DNA of 64,000 nt from Carpediemonas membranifera. Its lineage: Eukaryota > Fornicata. The notes under the pieces are model-generated. The model had not been told where the DNA came from and did not search any database. It saw only the letters and a program-made list of their open reading frames with translations. Every line of letters begins with the position of its first letter. The first letter of the stretch is position 1. The translations under genes and the position numbers were made by a program. The stretch is taken from contig JAHDYR010000013.1 of NCBI GenBank assembly GCA_019828565.1, forward strand, positions 62,001 to 126,000, read 5' to 3'. This document shows, piece by piece, positions 1-8,478 of this stretch.

Positions 1-816
1 AACATGTCGCACATCATCACGGTAGCCCTGCCCGAGCCCCAACACCTGGCCGAGGTCGAGGGCAAGGGCTGGGCTGCCGCGGCGTACAGACTCAGCCTGG
101 GTCTGGACGGCGGGGCCACCGCCATCCAGCTCGAGTCCCGGCAGTTCAACACCAGGGCCGTCGCCGAGGGCTGGCTGGTGTCACTGGCCGGCAACCCCCT
201 CTACGTCCCGGCGGACGGCGTCTTCGACATCTCCGTCGAATCCTACTTCGCCCTCCCCGACGCCATCCGTGCCGAGCTCAAGGCCGTCATCGCCCCCGAG
301 CTCTCCTTCCACGGCCGGGCCGACCCCGCCGTCCCCGTCCACCCATACGTCGTCGGGGCCTGGCTCGGGGCCGCCTGGGACGACACCATGCCCGAGGACA
401 CCCCCGCCGCCGTCCTCGAGGCCATCGAGGAGCTCCTCCCCAACCGCGACCCTGTCGAGGCCATGCGTCCGAACGGCAAGCGCGTTCCCCCAGCCATCAA
501 GTACGGGCCCGCCGAGGCCCGGCGCCAGTGTCTGGCCGGCCTGGTCGACACCAACGGCTACCAGTCCGGCTCCAGGGGTCTGGTCGACGACGCCGCCTTC
601 ATGGCCCGCTCCTTGGGTCTGATAGTGACCAAGTCTGGCGAGATCACGGGCGACCTGACCCGCCTTCCTCTGCGGGTTGAGTCCAGTCGCCCCCAGCCTG
701 ACCACCACCGCCAGGCCTTCACGGTCGAGCGGCTGCCGGTGGACGACTACTACGGCTTCACCATCGACGGCAACAGACGGTTCGTCATCAACCACGAGAT
801 GGTCGTCACCCACAAC
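1..816 (+). other. Intein with LAGLIDADG-type endonuclease remnant, inserted in helicase motif I (Walker A)
   Basis: The domain ends with an intein block F-like segment (YGFTIDGNRRFVIN), a block G-like stretch and a terminal His-Asn at 811-816, followed by a Thr at +1. These are the hallmarks of a protein-splicing C-terminus. Two dodecapeptide-like motifs lie upstream: VVGAWLGAAWDD near residue 115 and CLAGLVDTNG near residue 178. The second keeps its acidic residue. The first has Ala where the catalytic Asp usually sits (GAWLGAA instead of GxWLGDG), so the homing endonuclease may be inactive. The N-terminal splice junction is upstream of the window. Its third-codon positions look even more GC-rich than those of the helicase part. 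The insertion point between Gly-Lys and Thr/Ser of a P-loop is a known favoured intein site. Confidence 0.85.
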
Positions 817-2007
817 ACCGGCGCATTTGTGCTCCCGATGCTGGACAAGTTCATCGCCAACCCCGACCGCCCCAGCTTCTACTCGCTCGTGCTCGTCTCC
901 ACCAAGGAGCTCGCCGCCCAGATCGCTGGGGTCATCACCAGCGTCAGTAAGATCGTGGGGGAGCGGGTGAACGTCCTGACGCTGACCAGCGGTAAGCACC
1001 AGGGCAAGCCGTGCTTCATCGATCTCTCGGATAGGCCGCACTTTATCGTGGCGACGCCCGGCAAGCTGCTCGCTGAGTTCACAGGCCCCAACGGTGCCCT
1101 GATCAAGACGTACTTCAACAACCTGCAGTATCTGGTGCTCGACGAGGCTGACCAGCTTTTGAATAAGTCGTTCCTGGAGCAGATTCGGGAGATTATTTCC
1201 CAGATTCCGAGATCGGAGAACAGGGTGACCGCCCTCTTCAGCGCCACCATCGACGAGAAGGTTGCTCATCTGAGGAACATGGTCCTTGGCGAAGAGAAGT
1301 GGACGCTCGTCGAGGTCGACAAGGGCACCGTCGACACGCTGCGGCAGAGCAGGATTATGATCAGACGGAAGCACGAGGGCCTGCAGGATGTGATCCTCAT
1401 CCATCTCATGATGCTGAACGCCGGCCATAAGCACATCGTGTTCGTACCGACGAAGGAGGAGGCCGTCCGTGTGGCGCTGCTCGTCAACGCCTTCTGGGGC
1501 GAGGGCGCGTCCATGAAGGCCGTGCCTCTCTGCTCCCTGCTGGACAGAGACACGCGCATGGAGTACCTCAACCGCTTCGCCAACGGCACTGCCAATGTCC
1601 TGGTCGCGACGGACGTGGCCAGCAGAGGCCTCGACATCCCTTTCGTTGAGGTCGTCATCCAGTGCGACGTGCCCCTCAACCCCGAGCTGTACGTCCACAA
1701 GGTCGGCCGGACAGCGAGGGCGGGCAGGACGGGCAACGCCTTCCTGCTGGTGAAGGAGAGCCAGCTCGAGGACTTTGCCGTGCTGGAGCAGAGCTCGACC
1801 AAGCTCAATCTCAGGGAGAATCTCAAGCCCATGAAGATCTCAATAGATTCGATCCCCGCTGAGATTCAGAACAGGGTGAAGATCGCGGCAAAGATGGCCA
1901 AAGAAGCGGACGAGGAGCAGCAGACCACCGTCGTCAGCAAGGCCGTGGTTCATTACACCATGCGGGGCGTCAAGAGGGGGAAGCGTGTTCATAAGAAGAA
2001 GAAGTGA
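1..2007 (+). CDS. DEAD-box RNA helicase (DDX47/Rrp3-like) interrupted by an intein; 5' end outside window
   Basis: The frame is open from base 1, so the true start lies upstream. Bases 1-816 encode the C-terminal part of an intein (separate entry). From the Thr codon at 817 the helicase resumes with the residues that normally follow the Gly-Lys of motif I. It continues with a motif Ia-like STKELA, TPGKLL, DEAD at 1141-1152, SAT at 1240-1248, the RGLDIP motif V and a motif VI of the form GRTARAGR, ending in a basic Lys-rich tail. Such helicases unwind or remodel RNA with ATP; motif spacing and the basic tail resemble DDX47/Rrp3, a nucleolar rRNA-processing factor. The paralogue assignment is inference. 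Without splicing of the intein the ATP-binding loop would be split, so activity depends on intein removal. Confidence 0.85.
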   Translation, partial: NMSHIITVALPEPQHLAEVEGKGWAAAAYRLSLGLDGGATAIQLESRQFNTRAVAEGWLVSLAGNPLYVPADGVFDISVESYFALPDAIRAELKAVIAPELSFHGRADPAVPVHPYVVGAWLGAAWDDTMPEDTPAAVLEAIEELLPNRDPVEAMRPNGKRVPPAIKYGPAEARRQCLAGLVDTNGYQSGSRGLVDDAAFMARSLGLIVTKSGEITGDLTRLPLRVESSRPQPDHHRQAFTVERLPVDDYYGFTIDGNRRFVINHEMVVTHNTGAFVLPMLDKFIANPDRPSFYSLVLVSTKELAAQIAGVITSVSKIVGERVNVLTLTSGKHQGKPCFIDLSDRPHFIVATPGKLLAEFTGPNGALIKTYFNNLQYLVLDEADQLLNKSFLEQIREIISQIPRSENRVTALFSATIDEKVAHLRNMVLGEEKWTLVEVDKGTVDTLRQSRIMIRRKHEGLQDVILIHLMMLNAGHKHIVFVPTKEEAVRVALLVNAFWGEGASMKAVPLCSLLDRDTRMEYLNRFANGTANVLVATDVASRGLDIPFVEVVIQCDVPLNPELYVHKVGRTARAGRTGNAFLLVKESQLEDFAVLEQSSTKLNLRENLKPMKISIDSIPAEIQNRVKIAAKMAKEADEEQQTTVVSKAVVHYTMRGVKRGKRVHKKKK

Positions 2008-2271
2008 GTTAAATTATTGCGGATACGGACGTCATAAATGGTTGGGGTGGATCGATGAGCATCTCCGGCATACAATCTAGCTCCTTGATCTCGTTGCCCT
2101 ATTATTGCCAGTCCGGGGGTGCTGCCAGTGTGCTTACCCCATGGCATATCACATTATGATGCTGTGGGTCCAATTGCAGGCTGTACTTGACCCAGCTCGC
2201 TCTTGATCCGCTGAAGAGCGATTTGACGAGATCATTTCCCTGGCCACAAATCACTGTAGCCAGAAGTGTTG

Positions 2272-3828
2272 ATGGCCAGGCTTATCCACCTGCTCATTGC
2301 TCTCATGCTCGTCTCTTCCGTGGTTTGCACTGATAGCTTCCCCCATATCTTCGAGCTCAGCGCCCGTCCTTGGCTGTACCAGCTTGGCCTGAAGTATCAC
2401 AAGCACATGATGCTTGAGGACGTTCCCGACAGCGAGATCAAGTACTACGCTGATCGTGGCATCACCCACATCTACCTCCTTGGCGTGTGGAGCATCGGAG
2501 CCTATGGTTTGAACCATGACAGGACCGACGCCGGTCTCCTTGCTGACTATAAGAACATCCTGCCCGATTTCACCACTGCAGACATCATCGGCTCCCCATT
2601 CGCCGTCACGAAGTACACTATCAACCCTCAGATCGGCACAACCTCCGACCTCAAGAACTTCCGCGATCGTCTGAACTCCTTTGGGATGAAGCTCATCCTC
2701 GACTTCGTTCCCAACCACTCGGCCATCGATGCCCCCACCGCCACGTCCAGCATCGACCTGTACGTCCACAACACCCCCTCCCAGTCGGCCCCCTTCGACC
2801 GCTCGATCATGACAGAGAGCGGCATCTACTACGGCAAGGACAAGTACGGCTACGTCTGGACAGACACCGCTCAGTTCAACTACTTCAACGCCGACACTGT
2901 CAAGGCCCGCACGGCCGACCTGTTCGCGGTTGCCGCCCTTGCTGACGGTATCCGCTGCGACATGGCGATGCTCGCCGTGAACGAGATCTTCAGCGGGATC
3001 TGGGGCTCGACCGTCTCCACTCGCGGATACACCCAGCCCTCCACTGAGTTCTGGCAGACTGCTATCGCTGCGATCAAGTCCCGCAACCCCGACACGATCT
3101 TCATGGCCGAGCAATACTGGGGCATGGGCGACAAGCTCCTCTCCCTCGGGTTCGACTACGTCTACGACAAGGAGGGACTTTACGACACTCTGTCTGGCCT
3201 CAGCGGCCGCGACGAGAGCTCCTACATCTGGGGCATCAAGAACTACGTGAAGAACACCCTCGCGAGCGGCTTCCTTGACCATGGCGCGCACTTTATCGCC
3301 AACCACGACCAGGACCGGGCTGTGTACCACTGGGGTGTCGACTGGCGCGCCGACCTCGCGGGCATGGTGACCTTCACCGTACCCGGCCTCCGCTTCCACT
3401 GGATGGGCCAGTGGGAGGGCTACAGGAACAAGCTCGACATCCACCTCCGCCGCCAGAAGACCGAGGCCGCCGACGAGGTGTGTGTGTCCTTCTACGACAA
3501 CTTCTTGCCCATCCTCCGCGACCACGAGGTGTTCCACGCCAAGGACGCCCGCATTGAGTACGTTGAGGGGTCCGACAACGACGCCTGGAAGATCCTCGCC
3601 CTCCGCATGGAGCACGCGTCCGAGGGTGTCCTCGTCGCCATCAACCTGTCCAAGGAGAGCGCCTCGGCCTCAATCCCCCTGCCCCACGTCTCCGGCGCCG
3701 GTAACGTTACCGTGAAGGAGCTCGTGAGTGGCACTGCATACTACAGAGACGCTGACACGCTGAGAAACCAGGGCTTGTTCGTCAAGGTCAACTCAAACTA
3801 CCTCCAGGTATTTTCATACCCAGTATAA
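2272..3828 (+). CDS. Secreted alpha-amylase family (GH13) glycoside hydrolase
   Basis: The 518-residue protein opens with a signal peptide (MARLIHLLIALMLVSSVVC), so it should enter the secretory pathway and act outside the cell or in a digestive vacuole. GH13 signatures are in order: region I DFVPNHS, region II DGIRCD carrying the catalytic Asp nucleophile, a FMAEQYW segment with the Glu acid/base, and region IV ANHDQDR with the stabilising Asp. All three catalytic carboxylates are present. A C-terminal beta-domain follows. The likely reaction is hydrolysis or transfer of alpha-1,4-glucan bonds; the exact substrate cannot be told. I start at the ATG at 2272; a GTG six bases earlier is in frame but unlikely in a eukaryote. 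An AGTATAAAT stretch overlaps the stop and may be the poly(A) signal. Confidence 0.88.
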   Translation: MARLIHLLIALMLVSSVVCTDSFPHIFELSARPWLYQLGLKYHKHMMLEDVPDSEIKYYADRGITHIYLLGVWSIGAYGLNHDRTDAGLLADYKNILPDFTTADIIGSPFAVTKYTINPQIGTTSDLKNFRDRLNSFGMKLILDFVPNHSAIDAPTATSSIDLYVHNTPSQSAPFDRSIMTESGIYYGKDKYGYVWTDTAQFNYFNADTVKARTADLFAVAALADGIRCDMAMLAVNEIFSGIWGSTVSTRGYTQPSTEFWQTAIAAIKSRNPDTIFMAEQYWGMGDKLLSLGFDYVYDKEGLYDTLSGLSGRDESSYIWGIKNYVKNTLASGFLDHGAHFIANHDQDRAVYHWGVDWRADLAGMVTFTVPGLRFHWMGQWEGYRNKLDIHLRRQKTEAADEVCVSFYDNFLPILRDHEVFHAKDARIEYVEGSDNDAWKILALRMEHASEGVLVAINLSKESASASIPLPHVSGAGNVTVKELVSGTAYYRDADTLRNQGLFVKVNSNYLQVFSYPV

Positions 3829-3916
3829 ATAGTATTGTGGCCATCTCGGGGCGGCGTGATGCCTCCGGCTCCCCTCAGCTGAGGCTCGCGATCGGCGACT
3901 GTGGCGGAGTCAGAAT

Positions 3917-4330
3917 ATGCCCGGACCATTTCCTCTTCGTACGCCACGCCCAGAGTTCGGAAATGTGTCCCAAAGAATCCCGTTAGGTCTCACAGACATG
4001 CAAACGCCAGGGTTTAACCAAGCTCTGAAGACACCGTTCCAAACGAACCACCAAGCGACCCAAAAGCCGGTTGTAGAGGTTGAAAAGCCAAAAACAGAAC
4101 CGGACTATATTCCCGGTGCACCTATGAACGTCCAATATGATCATCCAGCCTTTATCCCTGATCCCTGGGGCGGAGAAGAGACTTTGGCGCGAATTCGCTC
4201 GATCCTCCATGACGACGACTCCGACGCCCGTGTGCCAGGCCCCGATGACGAGGATACGAAGCAGTTCGAGCGGGACACCGAGGAGCTCTACCGCGAGGCC
4301 CTGGTCGTGTCCCGGGGCAGGCACCAGTAG
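3917..4330 (+). CDS. Hypothetical small Pro/Asp-rich protein
   Basis: The 137-residue frame starts at ATG 3917, 88 bases after the amylase stop, and is codirectional with its neighbours. The N-terminal half is Pro/Gln-rich and without predicted fold; the C-terminal half is acidic with an amphipathic helix ending in SRGRHQ. An RxxL segment (RIPLGLTD, residues 20-27) could be a destruction-box-like motif, but that is a weak pattern. I do not recognise a family. Base composition and codon use match adjacent genes, which favours a real gene. Confidence 0.5.
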   Translation: MPGPFPLRTPRPEFGNVSQRIPLGLTDMQTPGFNQALKTPFQTNHQATQKPVVEVEKPKTEPDYIPGAPMNVQYDHPAFIPDPWGGEETLARIRSILHDDDSDARVPGPDDEDTKQFERDTEELYREALVVSRGRHQ

Positions 4331-4464
4331 TCCTGAGGGGGCGGCACATCTTAAGCACATCTTAATCCTTTATAAAGCAGGCAATCTCCAGTCAGCATGG
4401 CAGCGCCAGCCCCCGGATGTGTCAACGACGGTCTTCGTAGAATTCGGGCAATTCCGGAACAAAC

Positions 4465-5244
4465 ATGCTTGGATTGATACCCTGGCGCAATAGAGGCACT
4501 GTAGACATTGCCTCCATCATTGGGCCATCAGTAGATCTCTCTTTAGGGCTTGCGGGCATCCACGAGCTTTCCTGCGCTGTTGGCCTTGCTGCCACGAGCG
4601 TCTGGGAAACCAAGAAGCACAACTACCTTGCCAAGCACTTAGACGACCTTCATTACAACCTTGGCGTGAGTGCAAACTTCCACAAGCATGAGAGGGAGCA
4701 TAAGGAGGAGATTCCCCGACCCCCCTCCCGCTGGTGGCACTTCGGCCGCAAGCAGCAAGCTCACGACGAAGAGGACGAGGAGCCCACCACAGAGGCCCTT
4801 ATAGAGAGTGTAGAGAAGCTCATTGCCGAGCTGGAGGCCCAAGGTCTGAAGCCAGTGCCGAGTGGCGACCTGCACAGGATCATGGGCGGCCGCACCAGAG
4901 CACAGCTCGTCAGCGGCATAGCAGTGGCCAGCAGGGTGCGTATCCTGCTCGACACCGCGCTTGACTCTGCCAGGGGGGACTACAGTGCCTGCTGCGAGGC
5001 TCTGGACGCCGCCCGGGCCACTGACAGGGCCTACGTAGCCATACGGCAGAAGGTCACTGTGGTCACCCGCAGCCCGATCAGGGGGAAGATGGGGGCGGGG
5101 CTGCTGTCCCGGGTGGGCACTCTCGAGGCCCAGGTGCCTGTGCTTGAGGACCGCATGGCGAGGATTGAGGCGCTGCAGCGGTACATGCAGCGGGCCACGG
5201 ATGCCCTGGAGCTGTGTGTGACCCTGGTGGACTCTAAACGGTGA
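4465..5244 (+). CDS. Hypothetical protein, helical C-terminal half
   Basis: The 259-residue protein has a mildly hydrophobic N-terminus (residues 17-45: Gly/Leu/Ala-rich, possibly membrane-associated), then a His/Glu/Lys-rich linker with a run of acidic residues near 100-110. A long helical, probably coiled-coil C-terminal half follows (residues 110-259). No family is recognised. The ATG at 4465 is the first in frame and no signal peptide is evident. A TGTAAAT signal follows the stop within about 15 bases, as for other genes here. Confidence 0.55.
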   Translation: MLGLIPWRNRGTVDIASIIGPSVDLSLGLAGIHELSCAVGLAATSVWETKKHNYLAKHLDDLHYNLGVSANFHKHEREHKEEIPRPPSRWWHFGRKQQAHDEEDEEPTTEALIESVEKLIAELEAQGLKPVPSGDLHRIMGGRTRAQLVSGIAVASRVRILLDTALDSARGDYSACCEALDAARATDRAYVAIRQKVTVVTRSPIRGKMGAGLLSRVGTLEAQVPVLEDRMARIEALQRYMQRATDALELCVTLVDSKR

Positions 5245-5452
5245 GATAAATGTAAATGTCGGTATGGAGGAGGGGGTTTATGGTCTGAGGTCTGCTACTC
5301 TCTACAGTCGCAGTGTCCGGCAGTCCGGCAAGGGGCGAGCATATTTATGAATTTACTCGATTGTATGTAACATGATGTGATTCCGCGCTTCAACCAGTTT
5401 TCATGGGTCGATATGTAACACGTAAAGGGACATTCTAACGAGACTGCTGGCG

Positions 5453-5677
5453 ATGTTCTTCAACCTCTCCGACCTGTTGATTGCAATCACCCTGTTTGTG
5501 AATGCAGGTGCGATCCTCAACTTCAAATTCATGAGACAGCGCGCCATGCGCAGCGAGGATAGCGTGATTGCGAAGATCCTCAATTTCTTCCACGTTCTCC
5601 ACTACTTGAGAGTTGTTATCCTCTTCTGGAATGTTCTAATGGTCTTTATATTGCTTGTCGTGTTCGTGATATTCTGA
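5453..5677 (+). CDS. Small integral membrane protein 7 (SMIM7) homologue
   Basis: This 74-residue protein has two hydrophobic segments (about residues 5-22 and 50-74) around a short basic loop. The segment VNAGAILNFKF (residues 17-27) matches the most conserved part of the animal SMIM7 family (NAGAVLNFKL), and the Tyr-Leu-Arg followed by a hydrophobic stretch containing WN and a Met-rich end also fits. The length equals the family's usual ~75 residues. SMIM7 is a conserved small membrane protein whose molecular job is poorly known. The ATG at 5453 gives the family-like N-terminus. Confidence 0.85.
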   Translation: MFFNLSDLLIAITLFVNAGAILNFKFMRQRAMRSEDSVIAKILNFFHVLHYLRVVILFWNVLMVFILLVVFVIF

Positions 5678-6113
5678 AGCTGTCATCCTCGATCCCTCCA
5701 CCCAATCGACGACCAATGGACTGAAACATCATCCGCCGCGCATGTCGTAGGCCATCCAGACCACAATGCTTGTATCCGGCAGCCGTCACTGTACGTCATT
5801 GAATCCAGTCCTCCACACGCCTCCACGAGATCCCGGTGTAGCAGGCGTCGGTGCGCCGGGCATACAAGATGGACACAACGAAGTATAAGCATCATGGACG
5901 GTTTGCCGTACGGTTTCTCGTGATGTGTGGTGCAGGTGACGCTGGTCAGATCATGTTGGCAGCTGTGGCCCTAATGGCAGAAGGGTTACACATATTGCCC
6001 GCTCGTGAGCTCCCTGTATGCTGTAGTCGTTTCTACTAATGAGCTTGTCGTCAGGGCTTCGTTAAATTCCTGCTTAAATTTGTCTGAACGAAACGATCAC
6101 CGACGCAGTGTCA
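5678..6113 (+). other. Intergenic, 436 bases, no gene recognised
   Basis: Between SMIM7 and Sec24. A 62-codon ATG frame at 5851-6039 has no recognisable protein character. No tRNA, splice pair matching the local intron consensus, or repeat was seen. The 3' part presumably holds the Sec24 promoter and leader. Confidence 0.4.
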
Positions 6114-8306
6114 ATGCAAAAGCCGTTGGCCGCGCCAATTTTTGAGCTAGAAGAACCCGCAGTTCCACAACAAGCAAGCGCACATGTTCCACAGCCGCAG
6201 CCGATGGCTGACATGTCCACACTGGGCTACACCTCCAGAGTAGAGATCAAATCATGCGGTGACGCTCTGAGATCCACATGTGAGTCCATAGTTTCCTCTC
6301 CTGCTGTCTTTGATCGTTGGAGTATCCCCTTTGGCGTCGTTTGCCAGCCCCTTGCTGAGTATGAGAACTTGTCGGTCGTTGACTTCGGCCCAACGAAACC
6401 CATTCGCTGCCTCGAGTGCCGCAGCTACATCTCCTGCTATAACCAGGTAGTCTCCCAGAATCGCCAGTGGCGGTGCCTCATGTGCGGCCGAGTGAACGGC
6501 TTCCCCGACGGGTACCAGCCCAGTGAGGCCCACCCTGAACTGTCTGAACCCGTTTATGAGATCGAAGCGCCTTCTGAGTACACATCTCGCCCACCCCCGC
6601 CCGCAGCCTTCTGTTTTGTGTTCGACTGCAGCGATCATGCGGTCGCCACAGGCGTCCTCTCTTCATCGTGCAAGGCGGCCGCCCATTCCCTGAAGCACCT
6701 CCGCCGCCACCCAGGGGCACGCGTGTCCATCCTCACATTTGACGAATCAGTCACTTTCTGGCAGGTTACAGGCGGCACCCCCCAGGAGGTTGTCATCCCA
6801 CTGGTTGCCGGGGAGCCGTTCATCCCAACACCAAATGGCCTCGTAATCGACCTTAAGGACCACTACGAGAAGGTCGAACGGCTCCTCCACGCCCTCCCCG
6901 ACCGCTACAGCCAGAGATCAGCCCCGCCAGGAGCCCTGGGCGCCGCCCTCCTCGCCTCATGCAAGCTAATCGCGAGTACGGGCGGTAAAGTGAGTGCATT
7001 CGCCGCCACTCTGCCCACCATCGGGCAGGGTCGGCTGACCGACCGGGCTCGGGCAAACAAGCTCGACGTCGAGTCCAAGGGTGTATTCACACCAGCCGGG
7101 GAGTTCTACCGAGCCCTCGCGATCGAGGCGACGCAGACCCACACCAGCGTCGATCTCTACTGTATGGCCTCTGCATACATGGACGTGGCGACACTCTCAG
7201 CCCTGCCTCGGCTGACGGGCGGAGACCTTAGCTACTATCCGGGGTTCAGAGACGCGAGAGACGGGGTCAAGCTCAGCGCTGACCTCGAAGCCAAGCTCTC
7301 GAGTGAGCTGGGGCTCGAGGCTGTTTTCAGGGCAAGGGCGTCTAACGGGCTGGAGATCTCGCGGTACTATGGCAACTTCTTCATTCGGCAGGCCAACCTG
7401 CTCTCACTGTGCAACGTTGACACGAGCAGCACTATCGGTATCGAGATGAAGCTCCTAACGACACAAGATAGGCCCGAGGCCTTCATACAGACGGCACTGC
7501 TCTACAGCACGCCGGGGATGAAACGGCGGTGCAGGGTAGCCACACTGCCCGTGATGACGACGCCGAAGATTGGGGACATGTTCGCCACAGCCTCACTGGA
7601 GACGACCGTCGCCCTCATGGCGAAGAAGGCTGCCATGGCGCTGACAGACGGGGGGAAGATCGAGGACGTTCGCCGCACAGTTCATCAGAGTACTGTCGCC
7701 GGGCTCGCGGAGTTCCGGTCCCTGGAGAACGTCGCCCCCGGCAGCATGGTCCTCCCCGAGAAACTCCGTCTGCTCCCGCTGCTCACGCTGGCCCTGCTGA
7801 AGACCCACCCCCTTCGAATGACAGAGACGACGACGTGGGATCACAGGGCATACGTGCTCTCGCGGCTGCTGCGGGACAACAGGGATGCCATCAGGTTCAC
7901 ACTATACCCACGGTGTTACGCGGTGTCCTGGGGCGACGAGAAGCCATTCGCCATCCAGAGGCTGTTGTACACGAACCTCAGCCCTACCGGCGTCTACGTG
8001 GCCGAGGACCTGCATGCAGTTTATGTCTGGGTCGGTCGTGACGTCGCCCCGGAGGTCAGGCTCAGCCTCCTCCCTTCCACACAGGCCCTGACCCTCCGCA
8101 GTGACACTCCCCACGCCGCCAGGGTGCTTGAGACAGTCCGGCTGGTGATGCTGAGGCGGCACACGACGCTGCCGTACTTTGTCGTTCACCAGGGAGACCC
8201 GACTGAGCGGCAGTTTATGGACCTCATGATCGACGGGGCCGTGCACGGTCAGGCGTACCAGGGATACCTCAATGGGCTCCATAATGAGGTTACCCGGCAT
8301 GTATAG
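6114..8306 (+). CDS. SEC24: COPII coat subunit Sec24
   Basis: The 730-residue protein is the cargo-binding subunit of the inner COPII coat, which forms ER-to-Golgi vesicles with Sec23 and Sar1. Visible domains in order: a short Pro/Gln-rich N-terminus (about 1-70, much shorter than in animals and yeast), a zinc-binding beta-barrel region with paired CxxC motifs (CLEC and CLMC, about residues 100-125), a vWA-like trunk beginning at FCFVFDCSD, then beta-sandwich and helical domains. A C-terminal gelsolin-like domain ends the protein (GVYVAEDLHAVYVWVG). It is shorter than typical Sec24 (about 900-1000), mainly from the reduced N-terminus. I start at ATG 6114; an in-frame GTG at 6108 is not used. 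Confidence 0.9.
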   Translation: MQKPLAAPIFELEEPAVPQQASAHVPQPQPMADMSTLGYTSRVEIKSCGDALRSTCESIVSSPAVFDRWSIPFGVVCQPLAEYENLSVVDFGPTKPIRCLECRSYISCYNQVVSQNRQWRCLMCGRVNGFPDGYQPSEAHPELSEPVYEIEAPSEYTSRPPPPAAFCFVFDCSDHAVATGVLSSSCKAAAHSLKHLRRHPGARVSILTFDESVTFWQVTGGTPQEVVIPLVAGEPFIPTPNGLVIDLKDHYEKVERLLHALPDRYSQRSAPPGALGAALLASCKLIASTGGKVSAFAATLPTIGQGRLTDRARANKLDVESKGVFTPAGEFYRALAIEATQTHTSVDLYCMASAYMDVATLSALPRLTGGDLSYYPGFRDARDGVKLSADLEAKLSSELGLEAVFRARASNGLEISRYYGNFFIRQANLLSLCNVDTSSTIGIEMKLLTTQDRPEAFIQTALLYSTPGMKRRCRVATLPVMTTPKIGDMFATASLETTVALMAKKAAMALTDGGKIEDVRRTVHQSTVAGLAEFRSLENVAPGSMVLPEKLRLLPLLTLALLKTHPLRMTETTTWDHRAYVLSRLLRDNRDAIRFTLYPRCYAVSWGDEKPFAIQRLLYTNLSPTGVYVAEDLHAVYVWVGRDVAPEVRLSLLPSTQALTLRSDTPHAARVLETVRLVMLRRHTTLPYFVVHQGDPTERQFMDLMIDGAVHGQAYQGYLNGLHNEVTRHV

Positions 8307-8478
8307 GGTGTAGCATGACAGTAAACTGTTCATTGGAAAAATGGGTGCGCGATGGATGAAGCAAGATGGAACGCTCGACGTGATGTCCCGCAAATGCAAA
8401 CCGGATTATGTCTGTGAAGAACAGGCTCTGAGGACATCGGGGAGGCTGCACAAGTCAGCGTGAGGACGTCGGCGTGGC

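Noticed and set aside
181-1698. Long antisense frame (505 codons) opposite the helicase
   Set aside because: It mirrors a GC-rich coding frame, has no domain features, and its length is explained by few A/T-rich stops on the opposite strand. The same applies to 2251-3615 and 8731-9891 on the minus strand.
5851-6039. 62-codon frame between SMIM7 and Sec24
   Set aside because: No recognisable features, and no poly(A)-like signal or splice motif around it.
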